DNA of 64,000 nt from Macrocybe gigantea. Lineage: Eukaryota; Basidiomycota; Agaricomycetes; Agaricales; Callistosporiaceae. The DNA lies in the NCBI GenBank assembly GCA_011319805.1, contig SJRY01000080.1, forward strand, positions 186,001-250,000, in the 5' to 3' direction. Numbering within the stretch: the stretch's first letter is position 1; every line of letters begins with the position of its first letter. Made by a program: the position numbers and the translations under genes. The notes below the pieces were generated by a model that saw nothing but the letters and a program-made list of their open reading frames with translations, was not told the origin of the DNA and searched no databases. This document shows positions 12,201 through 25,341 of the stretch, one piece after another.

Positions 12201-15200
12201 TGCGTTGAAAAGTAGGTTTCCCCGATTTGGAGAACGACAAAATCCCATCCGTGAATTTGCGATGGAAGGCGAATGTCGGAGTCTGGTTGGTATCCTGACA
12301 TAAAAATGTACAAAGATTCTTGACGATCTTCTCTGGAGGCTGTGAGATGTGGCGCATTGTACAGAACTCCACGAACGATGCAACCGCGGCTGCTGAGCGT
12401 GTCTGCAAATCAATGTTCGTCTCGTTCTGGAGAGAACATCAGGCTTGAAAAAATTTTTATGTGAAATGATTCGTCGCCTACCTTAATACCGTTCATGATC
12501 CCCTTCACGACTGGACTAACTTTCTCTGGTGTGCTCCTAAAGGCGACAAAGGCACCAGCAAACGCTGCTGAGACGCGCGTATCATGCTCTGCTTTTACTT
12601 CGGTGTATCTTTCGATGCTAGCCAAGATCTTGTTCCGTTTTTCGTTAATCACCGTCAACTCGCGCTTCTTCGTCTTTCCTAGACTGTCTTTGAGCCTTGT
12701 GTAGATACTTCCAACAGCCGCCTGAGCCGTATCGATCGTAAAGCAGCCTGGCTTGGTACCAGTGATATCAATTTCATTTCCGAGATGAGGAATGGACGAC
12801 ATGGGGAGTCTACAGTCGGTCGAGAAAGATTGGAGGAGAGCGGTGCATTCCATGTAGATACGATTCAAAGCGAAGGCCATTTCATGATACGCTGCCGGTG
12901 GCTTTTCTTGCAACCAAGTAAGGATAACGTGACTGAGTTCTTTAGCCAATGGAGAGACTTCCACCAACGGCTGGCGGGTGTCTGAAGAAAGGGAATAATT
13001 ACGCGCCCACTCCTCCGAGATGACGGCAGCTAAAAATTTTTGGAGCATGCTTGTCGAATTGATGTAATGGGTCAAGATGGGATGAAAAGTCGTTTCGAGC
13101 GTCTATCCGAGCAGATAATTGCCTGTACTCGGACAGGGAAAGAAGGCTTCTTACCTCTGCAGTCCAGTAAGGCATCAAAAGGGCAAGCGCAGTGGCAGCC
13201 GCTATTCTGGCCTTCAAGGTAATCTCAGTTGTGATTAAAGCAGGGTCCTGGGCAAGCATATTCCTGTCAACGTTGTGACGCTCTGTCAGCGCGTCGCCCT
13301 CTACAGCTATCGACGGATCGTAGAACGTAGAAGGGTCGATTGGCACGCCAAGGGGAGCCATCACGATAGCGTACCAATCCAGAGCTAATCGTTGATCGAT
13401 AACAGATTCGATCCATCCGGTATTGGCGGAGGTTACATGAAGAGTCGCCTGCCAGGCGGCAAGGCTCGCGGCGCGTATATCAGCACGCTCTTCAACAATG
13501 AGGTTCTGGAACAGCAGGCGCAGGAAGGGAGCGGCAATCCAATCCCTCGGAAGAGTTGGAACGGCCATGAATGAATTAAGAGTGTTGACAACAGCAAGCC
13601 GGACGTTTGGAATTGTGTGTCGAAAAAAGGGAAACAATGTCGGGGCGAGAGTTGAGAGCGGCAACCTGGTCAAAAGGTTAGGATACGATTTAAATTGCGG
13701 AAAGATACGTACCGGGCATCGTCTTTAGACAGTATCTCAATGACTTTGTCATAACTGACGAGTTTGCCTGAAGGAACCGTCAGAAGAAATCAAGAGTCAG
13801 TTGCGTTCACCAACCAAGAAGATCCATTACAGCTCCGACACTTGAATTTAAGTCATCCTTCATATCGCAGAGACAATGCCACAGCACCAGAAGCACCTGC
13901 CCAAGCAGCTCGGGTAGTTGTTCGACAAGATGACCAGCGACAGGGAGAAGACACGATGCCGCTACAGCGCGTACGTCATCGTCGCGGTCGCTGAGACTAC
14001 AAAGCAAGTTTGAAAAGAATATGACGCAGTGGTGTGGGTGAACTTACCCTAATATAGCGGCATCCACGACGCCCCGAAGAATCTCCTTCCCAGACAAGTC
14101 AACTTCACCTTCACCTTCCTTCTTGACTGTCCGAGTGTCGAACAGGTCACTTCGCACGGCAACTTCATACTTAATGCCAAGAAGGCCAGCGTGTCGGATC
14201 TCCCATATGTGGTTCTTGTTGTGGCCCACTTTCTTCTTGACATCCCGAACAGGCATTGCGAATTCTTGTTTAATCATTTGAAGCAAGATAGTGTGCACAT
14301 GAATCAAGGATCGGCGAGGCATGCAGATCAGTAGCGCAGCGAGCGTCTGGGATACCGTTTCCCGTACAGGAGCGACAACCTTTCTCAAATGTAAGGGGGG
14401 TTCTAATGGAAAATGGGGAACCACAGACCTGATCTGAGACAAAATCTCCGAATCGGTCGAGCACGAACACACACAATAATTTTGCAGCCAAGTCGTTACA
14501 CCACTTCTCGTGAGCAAAAGCATTTTCTTGCAATGAGGCCCCGTCTGGCAAAGGATGAGTAAATCACGGTTTGCGGGCTGGAGTCCATACCTTGCATGCC
14601 ACCAAACTCGCCTTGGGCTTTCAACAACTCTCGCAGAGCCATGGCCGCGCCATGTCGAACTTCCCAGGCGTCACTAAAAAGATCTACTTCGAGGACTTTG
14701 GCGACGCCATCCCAGACCCATGTACCGGGTTTGACCTCTAATGCTGCTATTTTCTGTGCTTGCTTTGGAGATACGGCGCCGCCTTTTGATGGATCGATGA
14801 CGACCTTTTCAGAGGAAGTGGCAGTGCTGGGACTTGCACGCCCGGAAGTAGGGGATGTCGAATCTTCCGCGGATATTAGTCGGGCCCTAAAGCGAAAAAT
14901 TAGATGTGAAATCTCCAAAACCTCTGAGCATATAAACGCACTTGTTTGAGGGCCCAGTAGAAGTTGCGGTATATTTTGCACCTGAACCCTGGGAGGGAGG
15001 AGCAGCGACGAAAGCGGCACTACCTGGCTTTCGTTTCCGCTTCAATCGATTACGCTCTCGGGCTGATAGTGTTGAAACATCTACATCAGGAATCGAAGGG
15101 GCGTTTGAGGTGGTCGGAGAAGGAACGGAGGGGGAAGCTGAACGCGTAGGTGAACTCTCCGCTTTTTTGGTTGGCAGCTTCGTGAAACAACTACCCGTCG

Positions 15201-15958
15201 ATTGGGGAGAACCGTCCGTAGTCTCCACTTTGACGGTGACATTTTCCATCTCGTAATCCGCTTCGACCTCTTCTTCCGCAGCAAGCTCCTTATCCAGGTC
15301 CATCTCGTCCGCAACATTATCTAGGAAGTCAAGGCCAAGACGTCCCATTGCCTCTTTGCGAGCTTTCTTGACCTCGGCGGCACTCGACAAGATTCCCGTA
15401 GGTTTGATGAATTCTTTTCCAGATGATGCCAGGAGCAACTTTCCCTTGGAGACAAGTTCCTGAACCGAAAACTGAGGGAAGGTAGGAGATAGAGCCTCAA
15501 CCGCATCTTGCTCCGAGTCTAGGACAGAAGATGGCTTCCAAAGAGGAACGAAGGAAAAAATTTGGGACAAGGCCACTGAAGCAGCTGTCCGAGTATCGAA
15601 GGATCTGGAATGAAGGAATGGAAGCACCTGGTGGCATTAACAGTGTCAAAGGCAGGAAGTGAAGTCATGAGATGAATCGATAGGACATACGCGTGCGACA
15701 ACTGCCATCAACTCTGACCACGCTGACGGGTCGACGACGGAGGTGGTTTGACGAGAGGATTTAAGATCTTCTTCGTTTACTATAACATCGCCAATGACAC
15801 TCTTTGCTGCTAACTGTGCTATCTGCTTGGCAGCAGTGTTTCTGACCGAGGGTGACGAGCCAGTGTCGAGAAGAAGTAGGAGCCTGTCCAACCTAGAAGG
15901 AACATCAGCAATTGTGAGTGATCGGAAGTGAGTATGTCCAGGCACACCTCGAAGTCAT
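9252..15958 (-). CDS. MOT1: MOT1/BTAF1, TBP-removing Snf2-family ATPase
   Basis: Nuclear ATPase that strips TATA-binding protein from promoters and redistributes it. The start is resolved by a tiny first exon, ATG ACT TCG AG at 15948-15958. It splices over a 52-nt intron to give MTSRLDRLLLLLDTGSSPSV, the standard MOT1 N-terminus. A long HEAT-repeat half follows (about 15900-11400), with an acidic, Ser/Pro-rich linker near 15000-15300. The Snf2 ATPase follows: MGLGKTLQ (motif I, ending near 11109), DEGHVIKNAKTK (motif II; MOT1 uses DEGH), LSGTPIQNN (motif III), GGLGLTLTGAD and MDRAHRIGQ (motifs V-VI, about 9650-9760). The stop is at 9252-9254. More than ten introns interrupt it. The product is likely about 1,900 residues, normal for the family. 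It is divergent from the JmjC gene. Confidence 0.93.
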
Positions 15959-16167
15959 AAGGGGCAGCTCGGGCCGTGATGATGCCGGCCGTGTGAAGTG
16001 GTAGAAACTGAGCTTATTTTGGTTTGTTTACGGGGGGAATTTTCCTCGCGCCGCAAAGCTCGCCTTTAAATCTCTCCTCGTTGCGTGTGACTTTGCCTCG
16101 TGACGGTCACCCCTTTCCCGAAATGGAATAGACTGATCTCAGATATCATGTAAAACGTCTCTCTTCG
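15959..16167. promoter_or_regulatory. Bidirectional promoter, MOT1 and JmjC gene
   Basis: A 209-nt spacer between the divergent starts at 15958 and 16168. I see no clear TATA box. Position alone supports the call. Confidence 0.35.
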
Positions 16168-17615
16168 ATGCCTGCCACAACCCTCAGGTCTCTACTCGCA
16201 GACCTTAACGACGCCAGTCACCAGTTAACCATACGTGAGCCATCGTTTTCGTCTACTAGCATCTCTCACACAATATAGTGGCTCTCAGCGCTGAAAGCGT
16301 ATCTCCCGGAGCAGCTCGCCAAACTTCGCTCGCATGCGACTCGTCTGCTTCAAAACTGCTGCACGGAACAATGCGGTGTCGAATTATGCACCCTGGTAGA
16401 TAGCGCATATGCAAATATGTCCTCTTCTTCCACTAGCATCCCCCGTCATGCTTGGATTAGGTTGCATTCCGACGCTTCAATTCTCACCTCCTTGTACAAC
16501 CTCAACTCATCGAACGCAAAGCATTCTATCGCGATGCTGGACCGGTGTATTATTGTCTCGGGACCGGCTAGCGGCCGTCTCGAGCTCATTCTCGCCCTTA
16601 TACAGTCAATTCAGGCCGAATATCTTACTGTGGCTCCCTGTCAGTCTTCGCCTCTGGGTCGAGGCGATGAGGCAGTCATTCTTCCCCTCGCTGCTCAGGA
16701 AATAACTACATTTTCATGTCCCCCCAGCATTTTCAGCTTCCAGAGCAAATACTATGATCGACCTTTCTTACTTCGTGCCTACGCTTTGGATTGGCCGGCT
16801 CTCAACGCCCATCCATGGTCCTCACGGGCGTATTTGCTCTCGGTGTCAGGCCCGGGGCGTGTTGTGCCGGTTGAAATTGGAAACGATTACCGTAAAGACA
16901 CATGGAAGCAATCTTTCGTGGACTGGGAGGATTTCCTTGCCTTGTTAGAATCACCACAACGATCTTCACCATCAGAGGTTCGGTACCTAGCCCAATACAA
17001 CCTGTTCATGCAATTCCCTACTCTCAGAGACGACATCGTCGTCCCAGACTACGTCTATACTTCAATTTCGCCGTCGGACTTGCCTGGGTATGCCCCACCG
17101 AGGAACGACGAACAACTTGTCATTAACGCTTGGCTGGGGCCCAAGGCGACGTTTACACCTCCCCATACGGTATGTACCCAACTCGATGCCTTTCTTTGAA
17201 ACTGAGCGTCTGGTCCTCAGGATCCACACTGTAATATGTACGGTATGGCCTTTTTGTCGTGGTCACAGGACTGCGCACTGACCGTTCATTTATAGTGCAG
17301 GTAGTGGGTCGTAAGACTGTCTGGCTTGCACCACCAGAAACCACGCAGTGGATGTATACTTATCGCCAAGCGAGCAACGTATCTCGAGACTCAGAGGAGG
17401 CGATGGGAAACTTGTTGCTTGAAAATACATCCCGTGTTGACGTATTCTCAGACTCGGAGGATAGCAGACAACACTACCCTGATTTCTGGAACCGTGTGGT
17501 GCCGCATGCTATGGTCGTCACTCTTAAACCTGGAGATTTGCTTTACATACCTGCTGGATGGTGGCATTCGATGCGGAGCGAGCAAGTTAGTTTTTCGGTG
17601 TCGATGTGGTTTTAG
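16168..17615 (+). CDS. JmjC-domain (cupin-8) Fe(II)/2-oxoglutarate oxygenase, JMJD5-like
   Basis: Likely a hydroxylase or demethylase of the JMJD5/KDM8-like cupin-8 group. Four exons fit with closed phases: 16168-16234, 16289-17169, 17221-17242 (22 nt) and 17296-17615, giving 429 residues. The metal-binding HxD is created by splicing (TPPHT joined to DPHCNMY). VQVVGRKTVWLAPP and LKPGDLLYIPAGWWHSM follow; the last His is the third metal ligand. The N-terminal 200 residues are helical, like the JMJD5 N-terminal region. The first intron must end at CTCAG 16288 to keep frame. It is tandem to SOG2 with 92 nt between. Substrate cannot be told from sequence. Confidence 0.85.
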
Positions 17616-17707
17616 AATTAGCGACGAATGATAATGAGGTACACAGCCACAACCGCTCTGGTTGACATCAGTAAATTGGCGCTGCTCTTGTTGTAGCACC
17701 TTCTCAT

Positions 17708-20700
17708 ATGTCTGCTCTTGACGAATCATCCATCTTCCTCAAATCCAAGGCCCTTTCCACGGCTCTGAATCATGACCACATATCACAGGCTATCCAACGT
17801 TCTTCTGACACGGGGGCTACCCTGATATTCTCGAAGATGAGTTTGACAGATGTAGGGACGGAAGCGGCAGAGGAGCTCGCGGCGATAGGAAGAGCAACAC
17901 CGGAAGATGAGAGTATTGTTGAGAGGTTCGATAGTAGTCTTGTCTTCGTCGCTTCATACAGTGCTGAGTGAACGTGTGACACCTTCAGAATTGCCCTCCG
18001 CAACAATAGGCTCACCACGCTTCCGATGGAGTTCGCGCTGTTATCACGCCTGCGATACCTCAACCTCCGATGCAATTGTTTTACGGTCTTTCCGGACGTG
18101 GTGCGGCTCGTTTCCCTGCTAGGCCGTGATGTTTTCCGCTCAGTGGCGATCTAGCTCACCCTCTTGCCTGCGCTTGACACCCTCGACTTGAGTCATAACA
18201 AAATCGAGAGGTTGCCGACAGAGGCAGGGCAGCTCGTTTGCCTTCGAGTACGTTGACTTTGATGCTCGCATGGTCTACCTGCAAATAACGTCGACGAGGT
18301 GTTCTCCGTATCACGCAACAGAATTGCGAAGCTTCCCAGTTATATTGCAAACTTTCACAACCTGGAGATTCTGCGCATTGATCGCAACCCCATCGAATGG
18401 CCACCAAGAAAGGTGTCGGACTATGTCGGCGATCCCGAGTCCAAGAAGACTGCGATGCAATGGGTTAAGAACCTTCAAGATTGGATGAGAAACGACGCTT
18501 CTCGGTCGAAAGATTCTGAAGATTTGATGACACCTGCAGATCCTGATCTTACGACGAGGCAACTATGTTATTTGTTGCTTTGTCCTTTCATAGCTGATTC
18601 GTCCCTCCCATGTTCAGCGAGGGCAGTACAAGCTCTTTAAATGCCGCCGAGCGTCCAACGATTCCCGAGGCGACCTCCATAGCTCACTCACGTTCAGTTT
18701 CCGTCGATTCAACAGGGTCTTTTATGTCGTCCGATTCGTTGCAAGGTTCTACGCCTTCAAGCCCACTACCGAAATCCTTAGGTCAACCCGCGCTGCATCT
18801 GGGTATCCTGCGATCTTATGGTGGAGAAATATCGCCCCCTCGTTCTTTTGACAGCCTCCTTCCCAGTCCAGCAGATTCCAGTGCATCGTTTGGGGATAAA
18901 ATCGTCCCCAACATGTCGAACGCGCGCCATGTTGGCATTGGCAGGCCACAGGATGACCTGGACAGGGTCGTCTCCGTCAGCCATGCTACATTGTTGTCCG
19001 CTGCGCCCTTCGGACATGAACCGGACGAGACTTCAGGGTGGTCCGATACCGATCTGAATGGAAGCGGTGTGGATAACGCACAAGATTACCACGACGACGT
19101 TTCAAAATCCCAGCCAACATCGCTTAGACGGCGTACCCAATTTCCTACTCCCAGTCCCGACGTACAACCTTCGATGAGCACGGAAGCTCAACATTCCTCT
19201 AGCTGGACAACTTCCTCTATGACTCTAGAGCGTAATTCATACTTTCGCCGACTATCAAAACTCCCTACCCTAACTGCTCTACCGCGCCCTCTTACTCATC
19301 TCGTGGATTTTGCACGTAGCATCCTTTTCGCTCTCTGCCAAGTCTTCCAGACCTTAGAGCACTACGCCTCTTATGCTGCTGATGAACGGCTTTCGGCAAT
19401 CCTTAGGAAAGTGCTTGGACCGGCCAATACTGACCTTCTGAATCTTATACGCTGTTTGGATCGGTTCGACACGATGAGCCATAAACATATCCCGTCCTAT
19501 CCCGTTTGTCGTGCGCTCGTTGAGAGTTGCAGGGACACGACGACCGTGTTTAACAAGGCGGTTGGCGTATTGGCACTTCAACTCAGAGTAATAGCAACGG
19601 GTGATGATGTACAATATGCACGATGGATATTGTTGGAGCTGTACGCTGCTACAGCGGAGATCTCTTGCGCATGGCAGAATGTGGCTCCACAAAGAGAATC
19701 AATCCGGCCGTACCTTCATGCAAAGCCAATCAATTTCCAGGTCCCGCCAGTCACTCCAGGAATGAACGGTTCAGACGGCCTTCCAACTTCGTCTTCTATG
19801 GAAAGGTCACAAGCAGCCGAGTTGGCCCCAATCCGAGGTATGGATATGACAACATATAACATTGGCAGAACACGTACGTCTAGGCGCCATGCTGGCTCGT
19901 TCAGCTCGAAGGACGTCGAGATTGGTAAATCCCTACCGTCTTACGACGATATCCCTATAAGCCAAGGACGCATTCTGTCGGGACTCGCCACAAAGGTACC
20001 TGTTTTGCGCACACCCAAGAGGCAGGCGACCATCCCACAGCCTGCAGTCCCCACCCCCTGGAGCTCTACATCTGATGCAGGATTTTTTGGAGATGCCGCA
20101 CGCTTCGCTCATTCCCGCCATGGATCGCAAACGTCGTTTCAACGCCAGGAGCCTTTGTCCTCAGCACTTCCTAAATCCTCGTTCGGTGAACTGTCCTCTA
20201 GTTCAAAATCACAGGTTGATAAAGAAGCACTGCATGCCATTAAACAGGCCGTCGACATCGCCCCAAAAGTGTGGAACATGATCGAGTCATTAGTGAACAA
20301 GATACCCCACCCAGAACCTTCGATAGAGGAGAAGCTCAGGACTGCCCGTACTGTCACACGAAGATTATCCGAGGCTGTGCGCTTGATGGAAGATGTTGAA
20401 GCTGTTGCTGATAGAACCATCCTTCGAGATGATGCTCATCTCTTCCTAAAGGTTCAAAATCTTTCGTCTTTTTCACTTCCTTCATGTTTTGACTGTTCAA
20501 TCAGATGGTTGTCCAGTTGTCTAGTGTCATCAAATCACACGGTGAAAGACAGCCAGTTTCAACTTCCCTGCGCAGTAACATGGTCAAGCTGACTAACTCG
20601 ACTGAGGAGTTCGCTATTCTGCTCCATGTTTCTTCCTTTTCGCCGCCCCTACCACGACCATATCACAACACTCACAATGACTCCGTAACGCTACCCTATT

Positions 20701-20792
20701 CTGAAGAAAAATACCTCGGATCCAGTCTATCGCGCAATCGAAGCCTATTGACAGGAACGGATCCTCAGACGCTGTCGAAACGCAGGCCATGA
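17708..20792 (+). CDS. SOG2: SOG2-like leucine-rich repeat protein of the RAM/MOR morphogenesis network
   Basis: Scaffold of the RAM signalling network (NDR kinase/Mob/Hym1), which controls polarity and cell separation in fungi. The N-terminal third carries leucine-rich repeats ([54 protein letters not shown]). A disordered Ser-rich region follows (18620-19230), then the conserved Sog2 helical domain ([20 protein letters not shown] onward) and a C-terminal helical part. Introns include 17926-17998 (5' GTTCGA) and 20452-20504 (5' GTTCAA). Joining the LRR part to the Ser-rich part needs a phase-2 intron. The best fit is 18559-18617 with a GC donor (GAG|GCAACT); a 44-nt intron with donor GTTGCT is the alternative. 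The stop is at 20790-20792. Confidence 0.87.
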
Positions 20793-21051
20793 TTGTTATC
20801 TAATTGCCCAGGAGGCGTTTTCGACCTTTAGCAAAGCCTGCGCTCGCAGCCGCATTATACACAAATAATATATAGTATGCTAGACTATTGATGCTAATTC
20901 ACAGCCAGCGGGTACACTGATCTGAAGATGGCGTCTTAATTCTCTAATTGATGTTGAAAACTTCGACCTTCTGAAGTAACCAAAAATACATATGATCGTG
21001 ATGGACATCGAGAACGAAATTCAGAGGATTCTCCTACGGCAATCATTCATG

Positions 21052-24000
21052 TCATGACTGAGATACGAAATTGCCATTGGCCGGGTGCGGTGGAGATTGC
21101 TGCGAAATAGCATGAAAAGGTTGATAATTTGTGCGAGACAGCAAAGCTCACCTGGAGTTGAAGCCGTAGAGCAGCGTGCAGCTGTTCTTGCGTGAAACTT
21201 TGCATATTGAGGGGGAAATTTGTCACTGTGTTGTTTGTTGGACGAGTACCGGAATTCGGTATCTGCATAGCTGGAATAACCGGGTGCGGTTGAGTGGAAG
21301 CGGGGCGAGAAGTTATCGAGGAATTTGATGGCGACGTGGTAGCAGCTTGGCCAGGGGACAGTTGGGCGGAGGCAATCGGATCCCTATTCCCAAAAGGAGA
21401 GCCTACGTGGGCGACGCCTGCCATCTCGGTTGGCAGAGTGATACCATTCGTGATGCCTTGAACTTGAGTTTGCTGTTGAACATGGGCAGGTGGTGTTGGC
21501 GCTTGTTGTGGTGGTTGATGTATACGTGAATGCTGCAATATTTGCTGGTTTGGAAGACGAGAATTGCCCACTACCACAGACGGCGTCCCAATCCTCTGCT
21601 GTTGCGAAATGTTGACTTGACTCCGTATTTGAGGAATACCTTGTGGTTGAGGCAACCCAGCTGTTGGTCGCTGACCAGCACTGGCCAGTTGTTGTTGAAG
21701 GACCTGTTGCTGATCGGATGTCAGTTATGGTGCTGCACAAGGCAAAGGTATTGATTTTACAGGAACATTCATACGGTGAGATTGGTCACGAATTTGACGG
21801 CTCAGTTCATCCTGCCTTCGCCGGGCCATTTGGAGTTCTTGCATCTCCCGAGCTTCTCTCTCAGCTTTCATCCGGCTCAGCTCCGCAGGAGATAACTTAG
21901 GCATCTTATTGAACTGAGTATGAGTCTCGTGGATAGCTGATACTTTGCGCTGGGGTGCTTAGGAAACGTTAAAGCAAAACAGGGAATTCATGGCATAGTT
22001 TCGCACATACCTAGCATTTTTTGTGCATGTTCTACTCTTTTCTTGCCCGCCTTCCGAATAGCATCTTGCAACAGGAGGTGCCGCCTCCGCTTTCTAGCAT
22101 CCCAAGCACCAAGCACTCCAGCGGGTGAAGAAGCAGACAAGCTGGTGCTAGCCAATCGTTTGACCCCCCGGGTCATCATCTGATTTGAAGAGGAATCCTC
22201 CACACCTTGTGCGGTGTCAGACGGTTTGGTTCTGATGTCAGGACCCCACTTCTCCTTCCAACGCTCCAAGCAATCACGAGGAGTACGTCGATCGACCGCA
22301 ACCGTAAGCCTCGACGCGTTGAAACATTCTGCGATCAGTATCCAGTTGTTTGGATACCTGTCAATCAGCGATTTCAATAAATTGTCGTCGCTCGGACTCC
22401 AGACATGTTCCGATGCACGTCGTCTTGAATCTCTGTCTTTGAGAAGAGCTGCTTGCATCTGGAGAGTCAGAACGGAAGAAGGCGAGTTTGATGACCTGCT
22501 GTCAAAGAGTTCTGAAGAGAATAAGGGAAAATAAATTATTGCCAGCCAATAAAGGTATGTACCGTTTGAAACTTCATCCATAGATTTTGGGTCTGCCTCG
22601 GCAACCACGGGGCTAACATCCAAGTCAGACCAAGAACCATTCTTCCAATATTTAGAAGGTATCAGCGACCCGAGTAAGGTGGGCTTTGAAGACATGAAGT
22701 TTCCAACGGGATATAGTTTCGTTGAAGTTGTGTCTTCCGTTCTTTTCTGAGGGTCATGGCGGTCTGTTTTCTCGAGTCGTCTCTTCCCATCGATAGTGAT
22801 TTGCATGGAAGTGGAGGTCATATCCAGCAGCTGTAAAGGCTGCAAATCCGGAAAGACGGTAGTGATATCCTGTATGGCTGCTTGCGCCGATTCCGCCTCT
22901 CGAGGTGATCGGATGCCAATCGCCTTGTCGTCAAGGAATAGCACATCTGGATCCAGATATGCGATGGCTGCGCGCAATGGGTTTGATGTCGAAGCCTTGA
23001 TGGATTTTGAACTCGTGAGGTCGTCACCATTGCTTGAATTAGGTGTCGCTTTGGACCCCGGTGTCTGACTTTCGGATGAGGGTTCGAACGCCTCCATGCT
23101 CGTCTCAACGTGAGGGGTGATTGGAACAGTTTGGGTGGTCTGTTGATATTCTTCGTTATCGTCATCAGAGGCATAATCGATGTCCAACAAAGACGACTTC
23201 GAAGGTCCCTCCGATATCGGCTTTGCCACCATTTGGTCATTATCCACACGATTTCCCTTGTGTTCTTGAGCTGCTGTCGTAGGCTTCAATGGTATGATGG
23301 GTCCCAGCTTTATACAGATACCCTTCAATATTCGCTCCGTAGGATCAGATACAGAATGCCATTCAAGCACCGCGGTTGATAGTTCGAACGCCATGGCTAT
23401 TTTCCATTTCCGTTCTTCTCGAAAGTCGATACGCATCCACTTCTGAAGAATAAACAAATCGATAAGACTATTTCGCCAACAGGAGGGTAGTTCTAGGCTG
23501 ACCATTTCGTCCATCAGGTAATCCCAATGTGTTTTCGTCATGCCTCCAACACCCCTTTGTTTTTTGGGCTGTCTAAAACTCCAAAGGCCTTCGCGCTTCA
23601 GGTTTTCGATGCGATCAAACGCTCGCATGAGCCTCATTTCCGACATCGCTGTCTATTTTTATTCGGTTATAGTTCAACTAACATCCAGCCGAAATATACT
23701 GACCGTCCAATCCTTCGAACTGAGACATTTAGGAGTACGAGAGACCTTTCTCCAAGCAGGATTTGCATTGATTGTCGCGGCCCATCTATTCGCGCCAAGG
23801 GGGTACCAGTCGTCCTTGGCATATTCTTTTTTGCCATCACCTTTTTCGCGTTCTCTTTCACGCTTGCGCGTTTGCTTCGCCCTTGTCTTCCGAGAGTGTT
23901 CCAAAGGCAGTGATTTGATACTAGGAAGGGCATATTCGACCTTTGATTCATGACGATGTCGAGGCACGACAAACCCCGGTTGTGGTTGTTGCAATTCCAC

Positions 24001-25235
24001 ATTGAAATCAAAGATCGTCGGAGGATAGGGTGTCTGGGGTAAGGGTATGATGATGGGCTTCTGTGAAGAAGTCACTGTTTGGGTTATGTCTGAGAGAGCT
24101 GATGGAGATGAGGGCAGAAGGGCCACGTCTTTACCCTCCTGAGCCTTGGACGGCCCATTCCGTCCCAATGCAGGTGAAGGCGCAGAAGATGCTTCGTAGT
24201 CCTGTACGTCTGGCTCCTCAGCATGAACTAAGTCCTCCGAGGATAAATGTGTATCTATAGCCGCGTCTTCGACCTTGACAGCCGTGCTAAGGTGATCCTG
24301 ATAAGTGGCAGGCAACTCGGTAGCCCACCCAGAACTTGTATCAGAGGCGCGTCCCATTGCGAGTCTGAAATCGGAACTGGGTCGTGTGTTGTTCCCGGGA
24401 AGAATACTGATCGCAGTAGTCGGCATGATATTATGTGGTTCAACGTCCATATCAACTTCTTCATCTGAAGACAAATGTTTCTCGTCATAATCGGAACCTG
24501 AAGGGCCATTCAGGAGATCTAGTTCGTCCACATCATCCGTGATGTGGATGTGCTTGGACGTAACCGATGACGGTCGGGGTTGCGTTTGCGCCTTGAGTTT
24601 CGCATCTTCTGTGTCAACAGAAGGCTGAGAGTGTTTAGTTTGGTCCCCGGTAGAATCTTCCTCCTCTCGCTCTCTAGGCGAAATTACCTGAGGGCTACCT
24701 GCGGATGAGCCATCGACGGGCTCGGAAGAACGTGCGCTGCGTCGAGTTGGGCGGCGAGCAGCATTGTCCTTGGACTTTGATGGAGAGTCAAGGGATACGT
24801 TGATGTTGGAAGACGGTAAATGAAAGTCTGATTCGCTGAAATTGATTATGCTGCCAAGATCTGGGCTTTGGACATGGTCAGTATGGTTGAAAGGATGAAT
24901 ATGAAGTGCATTGCACACTTTGCTTGGTCTAAGTTGAACGTTCGCAGAAACGTATCCAAATGATTGTCACTTCCTTCTTGAGCGTCAAGAGTCGTTCTGT
25001 TGTTCTTTCGCCAACGCATTATCTGATACATCTCGGAGAGTAACTCATTTCGACGATTGGCTATTGTGCTGGAAAATCGAAGCGTGAATAACAGTCCTGG
25101 CAACACCAAGTGACTTTTACGAACTTCAGCTGCTGCATAAATTCCTCAAGGCGCGTATCGGAAACTTGCTGCATCTCTGAACGATAGAGGTAGTTGTTCG
25201 TTTCGCAGCGGTGGCAGCCTTGAGCACTTGAGCAT
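21052..25235 (-). CDS. EAF1: EAF1/VID21-like scaffold of NuA4 histone acetyltransferase
   Basis: Platform subunit of the nuclear NuA4 complex. The order is a short coiled N-terminal region (ANRRNELLSEMYQIMRWRK near 25060), a long acidic disordered stretch, an HSA domain (KTHWDYLMDEM, KWMRIDFREERKWK near 23400-23550), and a SANT/Myb domain (WSPSDDNLLKSLIDRYPNNW near 22370). A basic helix follows (KLSPAELSRMKAEREAREM) and then a Gln-rich C-terminus. The last exon reads QSPPHPANGNFVSQS and stops at 21052-21054. The 5' end is not resolved. An ATG at 25233-25235 gives MLKCSRLPPLR, but the splice linking it to the HSA-side frame is uncertain. It is divergent from D-lactate dehydrogenase. Identity is firm; the N-terminus is tentative. 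Confidence 0.82.
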
Positions 25236-25341
25236 CCACTCAGAGACAAAGGTTTCCCTATTCCACGTGAGATATCAAATAAACGACAACATCCCAGTTT
25301 GGTAACTGCCTTTCATGTAATCCAGCTTTAACTTCCAATCC

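Noticed and set aside
12410..13075. HEAT-repeat frames as independent ARM-repeat genes
   Set aside because: They are exons of MOT1 in order, on the same strand, with short introns between them.
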